Assembly: GCA_963703605.1 (NCBI GenBank)
Contig: CAVPFC010000059.1
Coordinates: 1-64,000, forward strand
Origin: DASXKD01 sp963703605
Lineage (GTDB): Bacteria > Actinomycetota > Actinomycetes > Streptosporangiales > Streptosporangiaceae
Length of the DNA: 64,000 bases
Reading direction: 5' to 3'
A program made the position numbers and the translations under genes. The notes beneath the pieces were generated by a model. The model was not told where the DNA came from. It ran no database searches and worked only from the letters and a program-made list of their open reading frames with translations. Positions 41,391 through 49,782 of the stretch are shown here, in pieces (position 1 is the first letter of the stretch; every line of letters begins with the position of its first letter).

Positions 41391-42359
41391 ATGGAATACA
41401 CGACGCTTGGAAGCTCGGGCCTGAAGATCAGCCGCATCGCGCTGGGCTGCATGAGCTTCGGCGACACCTCACGCGGCTTCAACCAGTGGGCGCTCGACGA
41501 CGCTGCGGCCGAGCCGATCTTCCGGCAGGCCGTCGAACTCGGCATCACCTTCTGGGACACCGCCAACGCCTATGGCTACGGCACGTCCGAGGAGATCGTC
41601 GGCCGGGCCATCCGTAGCTACACCCGCCGCGAGGACATCGTTCTGGCGACCAAGGTGTTCTTCAAGATGCACAACGGGCCCGGCGGCTCGGGCCTGTCGC
41701 GGCGCGCGATCATCGAGCAGCTCGACGAGTCCCTGCGGCGGCTCGGCACCGACTACGTCGACCTTTACCAGATCCACCGCTTCGACCCGGTCAGCCCGGT
41801 CGAGGAAACCATGGAAGCCCTGCACGACATGGTCAAGGCCGGCAAGGTCCGCTACCTCGGCGCCTCGTCGATGTGGACCTGGCAGTTCTCCAAGATGCAG
41901 TACCTCGCCGACCTGCACGGCTGGACCAGGTTCGTGTCAATGCAGAACCAGTACAGCCTCATGCAGCGCGAGGAAGAACGCGAGATGTTCGGCCTGCTCG
42001 CCGACCAGGGCGTCGGGTCGGTCCCGTGGAGCCCGCTCGCCAAAGGACGCCTCGCACGCCCCTGGGGCCGGCAAACCGCGCGCAGCGACACCGACGACGT
42101 CGCCCGCTGGGTCCTGCCCAACGACGACAAGCTCATCGCCGACGCCGTCCAGCACGTCGCGGAGCAGCACGGCGTACCGATGGCCCAGATCGCCCTGGCC
42201 TGGGTCCTGCGCAACCCGGTAGTCAGCGCCCCCATCGTCGGCGCCACCAAGCAGCACCACCTCGCCGACGCCGACGCCGCGCTCGACGTCACCCTCAGCG
42301 ACGACGACATCAAGGCCCTCGAAGAGCACTACACCCCCCGCCAGCCCACCGGCTACTGA
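41391..42359 (+). CDS. Aldo/keto reductase
   Basis: A 322-residue NADPH-dependent (beta/alpha)8-barrel oxidoreductase of the YajO/Tas-like group. The catalytic tetrad is in place: Asp and Tyr in FWDTANAYGYGTSEE, Lys in VLATKVFF, His in YQIHRFDP. The C-terminal cofactor site PIVGATKQHHLADADAA is complete. The ATG at 41391 is preceded by GAAGGAG. It reduces aldehydes or ketones, with unknown natural substrate. It appears intact, unlike the dehydrogenase gene after it. Confidence 0.93.
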   Translation: MEYTTLGSSGLKISRIALGCMSFGDTSRGFNQWALDDAAAEPIFRQAVELGITFWDTANAYGYGTSEEIVGRAIRSYTRREDIVLATKVFFKMHNGPGGSGLSRRAIIEQLDESLRRLGTDYVDLYQIHRFDPVSPVEETMEALHDMVKAGKVRYLGASSMWTWQFSKMQYLADLHGWTRFVSMQNQYSLMQREEEREMFGLLADQGVGSVPWSPLAKGRLARPWGRQTARSDTDDVARWVLPNDDKLIADAVQHVAEQHGVPMAQIALAWVLRNPVVSAPIVGATKQHHLADADAALDVTLSDDDIKALEEHYTPRQPTGY

Positions 42360-42380
42360 GCCGGCCACCCGGAGGAGTTC

Positions 42381-43417
42381 ATGCGAGCCACATTCATGTA
42401 CGGAGCCGGTGACGTCCGCGTCATCGACGTTCCCGACCCCATCATCCAGCAGCCAACCGACGCCCTCGTCCGCGTCGTCCGAGCCTGCATCTGCGGATCC
42501 GACCTGCACCCCTACCACTCGATGCCCGTCACACCCGAAGGCACGTCGATGGGACACGAGTGCATCGGACTGGTCGAGGACATAGGCACCGACGTCACCT
42601 CGGTCAGCAAAGGCGACCTGGTCATCGTGCCCTTCGCCTGGTCCGACGGCACCTGCGACTACTGCCGTGAAGGCCTTCAAACCTCCTGCCGCCGAGGCGG
42701 ATTCTGGAACGCCCACGGCACCGGAGGCGGCCAGGCCGAGGCCATCCGTGTCCCGCTCGCCGACGGCACACTCGTCGCCGCGCCCGTCGAGGAAGACTCC
42801 TCACTCATCCCGTCCCTGCTCACCCTCTCCGACGTCTACGGCACCGGCTACCACGCCGCCCGCAAGGCCAATGTGAGCCCAAGGACGTCGGTCACCGTCA
42901 TCGGCGACGGAGCCGTCGGCCTCATGGCCGTCCTGTCTGCCCGGCAGCTCGGCGCCGAGCAAATCATCCTCATGGGGCGGCACACCACCCGAACCGACCT
43001 CGGCCGCGAGCTCGGTGCCACCGATGTCGTCGCCGAACGCGGCGACGAGGGCGTCGAGAAAGTCCGCGACCTGACCGGTCGGGACGGCACCCACGTCGTC
43101 CTCGAAGCCGTCGGCCACCTGCCTGCTTATGAGCAGGCAGTCGTGTCGTGCGCCCCGGTGGTGTGATCAGCCGCGTCGGCGTACCACAGTACGAGAACGC
43201 ACCCATCGGGTTCGGCAGCCTCTTTGGCCGCAACATCACCCTCACCGGCGGGCCCGCACCGGCCCGCGCCTACATCCAGACCCTGATGCCCGGCATCCTC
43301 AGCGGGCAGGTCAACCCGGGCCGGGTCTTCGACAGCGAAGTCGCACTCGACGAAGTACCGCGGGGCTACAAGGACATGGACACCCGGCGCGCCCTCAAGG
43401 TCATCATCCGTCCCTAA
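42381..43417 (+). pseudogene. Zinc-dependent alcohol dehydrogenase, frameshifted near 43140
   Basis: A medium-chain zinc alcohol dehydrogenase split over two frames. The first part (42381-43166) has the catalytic zinc ligands in CGSDLHPYH and GHECIG, the structural Cys in CDYCREGLQTSC and the cofactor motif GDGAVG. It ends AYEQAVVSCAPVV at a premature stop. The second frame, from about 43145, continues the same family (RPGGVISRVGVPQYE to ALKVIIRP, stop 43417). A single frame change around 43138-43148 explains this. It may be a real inactivation or a sequencing error. A good ribosome-binding site (GGAGG) precedes 42381. Confidence 0.82.
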
Positions 43418-43428
43418 GGAGGAGCACC

Positions 43429-43827
43429 GTGCAGCTCATAACGATCGCACCGACCGGCAAAGGCCCGGCAGACCGCTTCTCGGGTGATGTTTACCTGACG
43501 CCTATATCGTCGCCGGAAGCTCCGTCCTACCTTTCCGTAGCCGTCGTCCACTTCACACCCGGAGCGCGAACCAACTGGCACGTCCACCCCAACGGCCAGA
43601 CACTCCACGTCCTCGAAGGAATAGCACTCGTCGGCACCCGCGATGGCACCGTCATCCGCGCCCGAGCAGGCGATACGGTCGCGTGCCCGCCCGGGATCGA
43701 CCATTGGCACGGCGCGGCGCCCGACACCCTCGCTGTCCACATCGCCATAGTCGCGGCCAGCAGCGACCACGACGGAACCGACTGGCTCGAGCCCGTCACT
43801 GATGAGGCCTATCTGGCAACGCCCTAG
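43429..43827 (+). CDS. Cupin-domain protein
   Basis: A 132-residue small beta-barrel (cupin_2) protein. Motif 1 is WHVHPNGQTLHVLEG and motif 2 is CPPGIDHWHGA; together they supply the three His and one Glu that bind a metal. Many such proteins occur beside aldo-keto reductases as isomerases, oxygenases or detoxifying enzymes. The GTG at 43429 has AAGGAGG 8 bases upstream, and the open frame before it belongs to the dehydrogenase shadow. It is the last gene of the redox cassette. Confidence 0.87.
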   Translation: MQLITIAPTGKGPADRFSGDVYLTPISSPEAPSYLSVAVVHFTPGARTNWHVHPNGQTLHVLEGIALVGTRDGTVIRARAGDTVACPPGIDHWHGAAPDTLAVHIAIVAASSDHDGTDWLEPVTDEAYLATP

Positions 43828-43907
43828 CCTGGCGCACCGCTTGGCCGAGAACCCATGACCGGCCGCTAATCGCGAACTCCGCGGACAGGACTTGAGCATA
43901 GGCAGAT

Positions 43908-43931
43908 GGTTCGACTCGCCCCTCGGACACA
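43908..43931. repeat. Partial copy of the tRNA-Leu 3' end (first)
   Basis: GGTTCGACTCGCC followed by CCTCGGACACA resembles the T-loop to 3' end of tRNA-Leu(GAG). The last block of 12 bases, CCCTCGGACACA, is identical to the tRNA. Confidence 0.55.
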
Positions 43932-44000
43932 AGTCGTACGTCGCTGACCTGCGAGCTTGTCTTTTCTTGCTGGACTGGTCAACTAACATCCCAAGGTCAC

Positions 44001-44031
44001 GGGCATGGGGGTTCAACTCGCCCTCGGACAC
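44001..44031. repeat. Partial copy of the tRNA-Leu 3' end (second), att-like
   Basis: The first 16 bases (GGGCATGGGGGTTCAA) and the last 11 (CCCTCGGACAC) equal those of tRNA-Leu at 23880-23911. Only the T-stem 3' side differs, and it is one base shorter. It lacks the 5' two thirds, so it is not a functional tRNA. This is what a decayed attachment site looks like. Confidence 0.7.
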
Positions 44032-44243
44032 TTCCGATTGGTACATGCTCACGGCATGGCGCGCAGCCGGAACTCGGTATTGGTGACGGCAGGCAGTGGT
44101 GGTGCCTGCCGGACGTCACTCGCAGGCACCGCCCAGCCACCGGCATCGCCGTCGCCCTGCGCTACCACGCCCACGTCACCAGCGGTGACACCAGGGATCT
44201 GCAGTAGCGTTACCCCAGCGGCCTGGGCGCGAGGGGGTGCGGC

Positions 44244-45128
44244 ATGGCCGAATCCATCCGCCCGGCCACGGGCACCACGGGCCAAGACGCCAACGCCGTC
44301 TATGCGCTGGGCAGCAGTCTCGCGGAGAGCGCCCGGCTGCAACGCCAGGCCGAGGAACTGGCCGCCGACAGCGCGGCACTGCTGGACCGGGTTAGCCTGC
44401 GCCCCGGACAAGCTGCAATCGACCTCGGCTGCGGCCCGCGCGGGATCTTGGACTTGCTGGCCGGGCGAGTCGCACCAACAGGCCGGGTCGTCGGTCTGGA
44501 CGCCGACCCCGCGCACGCCGCCATGGCAGCCGAGTTCGCCGCCACGCGAGGGCTGAGCGGTGTGAACATCATCACCGCCGACGCCAGCAGCACCGGGCTG
44601 CCGACGGGCTCGTTCGACCTGGTGCACGCCCGCACCCTGCTGGTCAACCTCCCCGACCCCGCCGGCGTGGCCGCCGAGATGATGCGGCTGGCTAAGCCCG
44701 GCGGCTGGGTCGTGTCCATGGAGCCCGACACCGAGCACACGCTCTGCTACCCGCCCCACCCAGCCTTCCGCCGGCTCTGCGACATCTTCACCGTGGCCTT
44801 CCGCCGCAACGGCGCCGACCCGTGGATCGGCCGCCGGGTCCCCGAACTCTTCCGCCAAGCCAGACTGGCAGATGTCGGGGTGGAGGCCAAAGTGCAGATG
44901 TACCCACCCGGTAACACCCGCCGCACCATCCGCCTCGACCTGGTGCGCAGCATGCGCCCGCAGGTGCTGGAGATGGGGCTGGCCAGCGTCGCCGAACTTG
45001 ACGAACTGGACACCGCAGCCCGCGCGCACCTTGATGACCCCCACACGCTAGTGATGTTCGGCCTGCTCTTCCTCACCTGGGGCCGCAAACCGGGCCATGC
45101 ACTGCCCGGGTACCCACAAAGTGCGTAA
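44244..45128 (+). CDS. Class I SAM-dependent methyltransferase
   Basis: A 294-residue methyltransferase with the Rossmann-like fold: motif I AIDLGCGPRGILDLLAGRV, motif II GLDADPAH, and the later FDLVHARTLLVNLPDPAGVAAEM with LAKPGGWVVSMEPD. The insert after about residue 190 probably forms the substrate lid. Relatives methylate quinone, polyketide or other small-molecule acceptors; the substrate is unknown. The ATG at 44244 is preceded by GAGGGGG. It stands alone just outside the second degenerate tRNA-Leu copy. Confidence 0.87.
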   Translation: MAESIRPATGTTGQDANAVYALGSSLAESARLQRQAEELAADSAALLDRVSLRPGQAAIDLGCGPRGILDLLAGRVAPTGRVVGLDADPAHAAMAAEFAATRGLSGVNIITADASSTGLPTGSFDLVHARTLLVNLPDPAGVAAEMMRLAKPGGWVVSMEPDTEHTLCYPPHPAFRRLCDIFTVAFRRNGADPWIGRRVPELFRQARLADVGVEAKVQMYPPGNTRRTIRLDLVRSMRPQVLEMGLASVAELDELDTAARAHLDDPHTLVMFGLLFLTWGRKPGHALPGYPQSA

Positions 45129-45362
45129 GTGCCGTTTGCAGTGCAAAACGACTTTGCCGAGACCCTGTGGCGGAGGGAACCGCCCGCCAGGAATCTGGCG
45201 CCCAAGACCCGGCCACCGCGTTTCGTTATCGACGGTGACAGGTCGACGGTGACGGCGGCATGTCCGGGGTTACCAGCGGGTAATACATTGATTTCAACAG
45301 GAATTGTCAGTGCTGGGCTACTATTCTGCTGGTGCCATCTGGTCCGGTTCTCCTTCGGTAGG

Positions 45363-46364
45363 TCAGTCGCCGGGTCCCGCGACCGCTGATCCGGGTGCGT
45401 GGTTCTGGGGCTGGCCAGCGGCCGTCCCACCGGGAACGCGCAGCACACACCGGAAGCCGATGTGGGTCGAGGATGTCTCCACGGCCTGCCCCTGGCGCGC
45501 GGCCGGCCGATAGCGCAGGCAGTAGTTCGGGGCGCACAAGTGGGAACCGCCCTTGACGACCCGCCTGGGAATGTGTGCATCGGGCCGTGGCAAGTCGTCG
45601 TGCGCCGGTGTCTGGACGTGCGGGTCCTGCGGGACGCAGCACGCCGTTGCGTCGCTGGCGTGCCGGGGGGTGAAGAAATCCGCAGTCCACTCCCAGACGT
45701 TGCCGGTCATCTCGAACAGGCCGTAGCCGTTCGGCGGGAACCGCCTGACCGGTGCGGTGCCCAGGTAGCCGTCGGTCATCAGGTTCTCCCAGGGAAAGCG
45801 GCCCTGCCAGGTGTTGGCCATCACCCGGCCGCCCGGCTGGAGGTCGTCCCCCCAGCTGTAGATGGCCCCCTCCAGCCCGCCCCTGGCGGCGCGCTCCCAC
45901 TCAGCCTCCGACGGCAGGGCTTTGCCGGCCCAGGCGGCGTAGGCCGCTGCGTCTTCGTAGGCCACCTGCGTCACGGGGTGCCGGTTTCGGCCGTGCAGCG
46001 TGCTTCCCGGACCCTCCGGGTGCCGCCATTGCGCCCCCGGGACCCACGACCACCAGTTGCGCGGGTCGTTCAGGCTCACCGGCCCATCGGGCTGGTCGAA
46101 CACCAGGGACCCGGGCACGAGGATCTCCGGCGCCGCCCCCGGGTACTGCGCCGGGTCCGGGGCCCGTTCGGCCACGGTCATATAGCCGGTCGCCTTGACG
46201 AACCCGCGGAACTCCGCGACCGTCACCGCGTGCTCATCCATCCAGAACCCGCTGACGCTGACGTGATGGACGGGGCGCTCCTCCGGATAGAAGCCATCCG
46301 AACCCATGAGAAAAGTTCCCCCAGGCACCCACACCATGTTTTCTGGCCGCTGATCCGGAGCCAT
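45363..46364 (-). CDS. Formylglycine-generating enzyme (SUMF1-type sulfatase activator)
   Basis: A 333-residue FGE-sulfatase domain protein. Typical markers are WVPGGTFLMGSD near the N-terminus, HPVTQVAYEDAAAYAAW, LPSEAEWERAARGG and GNVWEWTADFF. Near residues 276-281, HLCAPNYCLRYRPAAR supplies the two copper-coordinating catalytic Cys seen in active FGE, so the protein should be functional. It oxidises the Cys of a CxPxR motif in sulfatases to formylglycine while they are still unfolded. The ATG at 46364 has GGGAG upstream. It is transcribed divergently from a sulfatase gene whose active site is its expected substrate. Confidence 0.93.
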   Translation of the reverse strand: MAPDQRPENMVWVPGGTFLMGSDGFYPEERPVHHVSVSGFWMDEHAVTVAEFRGFVKATGYMTVAERAPDPAQYPGAAPEILVPGSLVFDQPDGPVSLNDPRNWWSWVPGAQWRHPEGPGSTLHGRNRHPVTQVAYEDAAAYAAWAGKALPSEAEWERAARGGLEGAIYSWGDDLQPGGRVMANTWQGRFPWENLMTDGYLGTAPVRRFPPNGYGLFEMTGNVWEWTADFFTPRHASDATACCVPQDPHVQTPAHDDLPRPDAHIPRRVVKGGSHLCAPNYCLRYRPAARQGQAVETSSTHIGFRCVLRVPGGTAAGQPQNHAPGSAVAGPGD

Positions 46365-46529
46365 TCCGATCTCCCTTCCGGCCCATTTCAGGAAAGACGT
46401 TGACGGATAGCGCCGAGACATCTGGTACCTGGATAGGCCATGGCAATACGGACTTTATGGCTCTCCCAGTCGCCGTGCATTCCTCCCAGTGTAAAGTGGG
46501 CCGGAGACATCGCACGACGGGGGATAAGA

Positions 46530-48458
46530 ATGAAAGAAGAGAAAATCGGCCTGTCACGGCGGCGCTTCATCCAGGGCACCGGCGCAGCCGCGGCGACAGC
46601 TGGAATCGCCCAGCTCAGCCCCGAGCGGGCCGGGGCCGCGGCAGTCAGCCCGCTGCCCTTCAAGCCCAGGGGAAAGCTCCGTCGGCGCCCGAACATCCTG
46701 CTGGTCCTGAGTGACGAGTACCGTTACCCGGTCGTCTATGAGTCCAGCCAGCTGCAGGAATTTCGGTCCAACTACCTCACGGCCGAGGAATCACTGCGCG
46801 ATCACGGCCTCGAATTCAACAACCACTACATCATGACGGCCGCCTGTGTGCCGAGCCGGACATCGATCTTCACCGGCCAGTACTCGTCGCTGCACGGCAA
46901 CAGCCAGACACCGGGGGCGGCGAAGATCAACATTGAGAATGACATGTACTGGCTCGACCCGAATACGGTCCCCACGATGGGTAACTACTTCCGGGCCGGC
47001 GGCTACGAAACCTATTTCAAAGGCAAATGGCATGTCTCGGATGCCGACATACACATTCCGGGGACGTATAACTCGCTGCTGACCTTCAACAGCAAAGGCG
47101 AGCCAGATCCGGAGGCGGAGGATCTGTACTTGGCGGCGGAACGGCTCGGCCCCTACGGGTTCAGCGGCTGGATCGGCCCCGAGCCGCACGGCAGCAACCC
47201 GCTCAACTCCGGCTCCTCGGCGACCGGGGCCATCGGCCGGGACGAGAAGTTCGCCACCCAGGCGGTGAACCTGCTGGATGAGCTGGCCAGCCGGGGGAGT
47301 TCGGCGGCGCCGTGGCTGCTGGTCAACTCCTACGTCAACCCGCACGACGTCACCGTGTGGGGCGAGTTCACGCTGAAGCAGTCGAGCTGGAACCTGCGCG
47401 GCCAGCTCGACAACAGCAACGTCCCCTACGACCTCTTCGAGCCCGCCAAGTACTCGGCGACCTCGAATGAGAACCTCGCCGGGAAGCCGCACTGCCAGCC
47501 GGACTACATCAAGCAGTATCCGCAGGTCTTCCAGCCGACTCCCAACACGGTCGAGTTCCACCGGTTCTACTACCAGATGCAGCAAAACGTGAACGACCAG
47601 ATCCAGCGGGTGATCGACGCGCTCAACTCCCACCCGGACATGGCCGAGAACACCATCGTGATCTTCACCTCCGACCATGGGGATCTGCTCGGAGCACACG
47701 GCGGGATGCAGCAGAAGTGGCACCAGGCCTATGAGGAAGGCACCCATGTGCCGTTCATCGTGCACAACCCGGCCCTGTTCTCAGGCCGCGAATCCCTCGA
47801 CGAGATCACCAGCCACGCTGACCTGCTGCCCACGCTGCTCGGCCTAGCCGGGCTCGACGCCGCCAAGCTGCAGAACGAGCTGGCCAAGACCCACAACGAG
47901 GTACATCCCCTGGTCGGCCGGGACCTGTCGGGTGTCATCCTCGGTGAGACCCAGCCCAGCCAGATCAAAGGGCCCGTGTACTTCCTCACCGAGGACGAGG
48001 TCAGCCGCGGCACCGCCCAGGTCACCGTGCTGGGTTACGAATACCGGCCGGTGATCCAGCCAAACTCCGTCGAGACGGTCGTCACGTACCTGCCCACGGG
48101 GGACAACGGAGCCCAGGAGAAGTGGAAGTACTCCCAGTATTCCGACAATGAGCAGTTCTGGAGCGACCCGGCGCCGAACGCCGGCCCACCGCGGGATGTG
48201 ATGACAGAGGTCAGCGGGAACACGAGCCTGCCTGGACACAAGGCGGCCGTCACGACGGTGAAAACGAAGCAGCTCGCCAACCAGACCGAGGCCTACAACC
48301 TGTCCAGGGACCCGATGGAGCTGGTGAACCTCGTCCACAGCGATAACTCATCGGTCCAGGCCACGATCAGCCAGCTGGAAACGCTGCTGCATCAGCAATG
48401 CGGGGCCAAGCGGCTCAAGCCGAACAGCGGCACAGTGCCTGGCCAGCCTGACTGCTGA
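46530..48458 (+). CDS. Tat-exported type I sulfatase
   Basis: A 642-residue sulfatase of the alkaline-phosphatase superfamily. The N-terminus RRRFIQGTGAAAATAGIA is a twin-arginine signal, so the folded enzyme is exported. The metal site begins with ILLVLSDEYR. Cys106 in AACVPSRTSIFTGQ lies in the CxPSR motif that FGE converts to formylglycine. FTSDHGDLLGAHG supplies further metal-binding Asp and His. The natural sulfate ester is unknown. The ATG at 46530 is used rather than the in-frame ATG at 46440, because it starts the Tat signal and a purine-rich GGGGGATAAG precedes it. It pairs with the divergent FGE gene. Confidence 0.92.
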   Translation: MKEEKIGLSRRRFIQGTGAAAATAGIAQLSPERAGAAAVSPLPFKPRGKLRRRPNILLVLSDEYRYPVVYESSQLQEFRSNYLTAEESLRDHGLEFNNHYIMTAACVPSRTSIFTGQYSSLHGNSQTPGAAKINIENDMYWLDPNTVPTMGNYFRAGGYETYFKGKWHVSDADIHIPGTYNSLLTFNSKGEPDPEAEDLYLAAERLGPYGFSGWIGPEPHGSNPLNSGSSATGAIGRDEKFATQAVNLLDELASRGSSAAPWLLVNSYVNPHDVTVWGEFTLKQSSWNLRGQLDNSNVPYDLFEPAKYSATSNENLAGKPHCQPDYIKQYPQVFQPTPNTVEFHRFYYQMQQNVNDQIQRVIDALNSHPDMAENTIVIFTSDHGDLLGAHGGMQQKWHQAYEEGTHVPFIVHNPALFSGRESLDEITSHADLLPTLLGLAGLDAAKLQNELAKTHNEVHPLVGRDLSGVILGETQPSQIKGPVYFLTEDEVSRGTAQVTVLGYEYRPVIQPNSVETVVTYLPTGDNGAQEKWKYSQYSDNEQFWSDPAPNAGPPRDVMTEVSGNTSLPGHKAAVTTVKTKQLANQTEAYNLSRDPMELVNLVHSDNSSVQATISQLETLLHQQCGAKRLKPNSGTVPGQPDC

Positions 48459-48497
48459 CATCCCGCTGAGCACGACCTCGCGCCAAGCCCCTCTGCG

Positions 48498-48543
48498 CGA
48501 ACAGATCGTCCGACGGTCTACGAACAGATCGTCCGACGGTCTA
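48498..48543. repeat. 23-bp exact tandem duplication
   Basis: A 23-bp unit starting CGAACAGATCGTCC is repeated twice without gap (48498-48520 and 48521-48543). Its core CGTCCGACG is nearly self-complementary. It lies between the sulfatase stop and the DUF4234 gene, where it could be a regulator site or a slippage product. Confidence 0.85.
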
Positions 48544-48730
48544 CTTGCTCGTGCTGGCAGGGTGCCAAGGTCCATCGCTGGGACGTGTCCAGCGTTTCCG
48601 CGACGGCGCGGGCCGGAGCGGCTGCCGCGGGTGACCACTGCTTGCCTCACGAACGGTTACATATAAGATACTGAACGTAATGTACCGGGCGGCCGCCACA
48701 TGCACCGCCCACCTGGGCACGGGGGGCCAC

Positions 48731-49144
48731 ATGGAGGGACACGCTGGCAAGACGCGCAACATATGGCTGGTCTGGCTGGTCTGGCCACTGATCACGCTGG
48801 GGGTCTACTACTTCGTCTGGTATTACAAGATCAACCGTGAGGCACACGATTTCGACCCGCAGATCGAAGTGAAGCCCGGGCTCTCGGTGCTGGCCGTCAC
48901 GCTCGGGGCGTTCATCATCGTGCCGCCGTTCGTGTCGATCTACCGCACCGGCGAGCGGATCGCGCAGATGCAGCGCACTGCCGGGCTGACTCCCACCTGC
49001 CAAGGCTGGCTCGGGCTGGTCCTGACGTTCGTGGCCAGCCTGCAGTCGCTGTACTACCAGTCTGAGCTGAACAAGATCTGGGCCCACTTCGGCTACCCGG
49101 AAGAGGGATCCCAGGTCACGCCCGCGGCGGCGGCGCAGACCTGA
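48731..49144 (+). CDS. DUF4234 membrane protein
   Basis: A 137-residue integral membrane protein of the DUF4234 family. The opening GKTRNIWLVWLVWPLITLGV with YYFVWYYKINREAHDFD is the family signature. Two further hydrophobic segments follow (VLAVTLGAFIIVPPFVSIY and LGLVLTFVASLQSLYYQ), giving three or four membrane passes. The family is common in actinobacteria, and no role is known. The ATG at 48731 is preferred to the upstream ATG at 48680, since the conserved part begins just after it. Confidence 0.82.
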   Translation: MEGHAGKTRNIWLVWLVWPLITLGVYYFVWYYKINREAHDFDPQIEVKPGLSVLAVTLGAFIIVPPFVSIYRTGERIAQMQRTAGLTPTCQGWLGLVLTFVASLQSLYYQSELNKIWAHFGYPEEGSQVTPAAAAQT

Positions 49145-49164
49145 ACTCCCATCACGGGGGCTGA

Positions 49165-49470
49165 ATGCGCAAGGCGGTCCTGGCGGGGGCGGTGGTGCTT
49201 GCGTGCGCCGGCGCGCCGCTTGGCGCTGCCGGGCCGGCCGCGCAGGCAGCCGGCGGTCACCGGGCGGCCGCTCAGCTCTGCCGCTCCTGGACAGGCCACC
49301 AGGCGATCGCTGCCCGGATGTCGCGCGCGATCCAAGACGCCGTGCGGGACCGGCGCAACGAGACCCCGGTGGTGGCCGTGGTTGCGGACGACCCGTGGCT
49401 GGGCATTGCCTGCCCGCCTGCGCGAGCAGGTCCAGGCGTGGCTGCGGCTCTGGGCAGTAGCGATTGCTAA
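49165..49470 (+). CDS. Small secreted protein, possibly truncated
   Basis: 101 residues with a standard signal peptide (MRKAVLAGAVVLACAGAPLG, cleavage about residue 28). The mature part (AIAARMSRAIQDAVRDRRN, VVAVVADDPWLGIACP) distantly recalls the N-terminus of secreted actinobacterial serine hydrolases, where a helix is followed by a VxxxDxxTGxxC strand. The frame ends soon after this, so the gene may be a truncated copy. The start has GGGGG 4-8 bases upstream. I am only moderately sure that it is expressed. Confidence 0.5.
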   Translation: MRKAVLAGAVVLACAGAPLGAAGPAAQAAGGHRAAAQLCRSWTGHQAIAARMSRAIQDAVRDRRNETPVVAVVADDPWLGIACPPARAGPGVAAALGSSDC

Positions 49471-49782
49471 CTAATTGTGATTTGATAACTACATCAAGTG
49501 ACCAGGGATCTATCCGCTGAAACCTGCCGGGCTGGGCCAGAGCACCCCACTGGAGGCGCCTACGAAACCACCGCTACACCGGAGTTGCTTGTGTGCCTCC
49601 CATTTGGGCCCCGCGCACATGCTCCCTGCTGCCGCCGCTACACCCGCGGTGGGCGCTCGCGAAGCGCAAAATTGTTATGAATGGCCTCTCCGGCAATGGC
49701 CAACCCTCTAAACTCCCCATTCCGTCACCATTGGAAGGCCTCGTCATAATGGCGGGCCAAATCTTCGCTGCTCAAGAATGAG
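49471..49782. other. No gene seen
   Basis: About 310 bases between the small secreted protein and the lipoprotein gene. The last 100 bases are more A/T-rich and presumably hold the lipoprotein promoter. No repeat or RNA is recognised. Confidence 0.4.

Larger units (their letters stand above)
23911..44031. mobile_element. Putative genomic island between tRNA-Leu and degenerate tRNA-Leu 3'-end copies
   Basis: The right-hand copy at 44001-44031 shares a 16-base and an 11-base exact block with the 3' end of tRNA-Leu at 23880-23911; a second partial copy lies at 43908-43931. The content between them (a giant six-gene operon, transposase and transporter relics, broken redox genes) is accessory in character, while core genes lie to the left. 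No integrase remains, so this would be an old, immobilised insertion or a series of insertions. The boundaries are inferred. Confidence 0.4.

Noticed and set aside
43908..44031. Additional tRNA genes
   Set aside because: Only the 3' third is present, with no acceptor 5' strand, D-arm or anticodon stem; they are attachment-site-like fragments.
45129..45389. Short open frame directly after the methyltransferase
   Set aside because: No start signal, no recognisable pattern, and it runs into the end of the FGE gene on the other strand.
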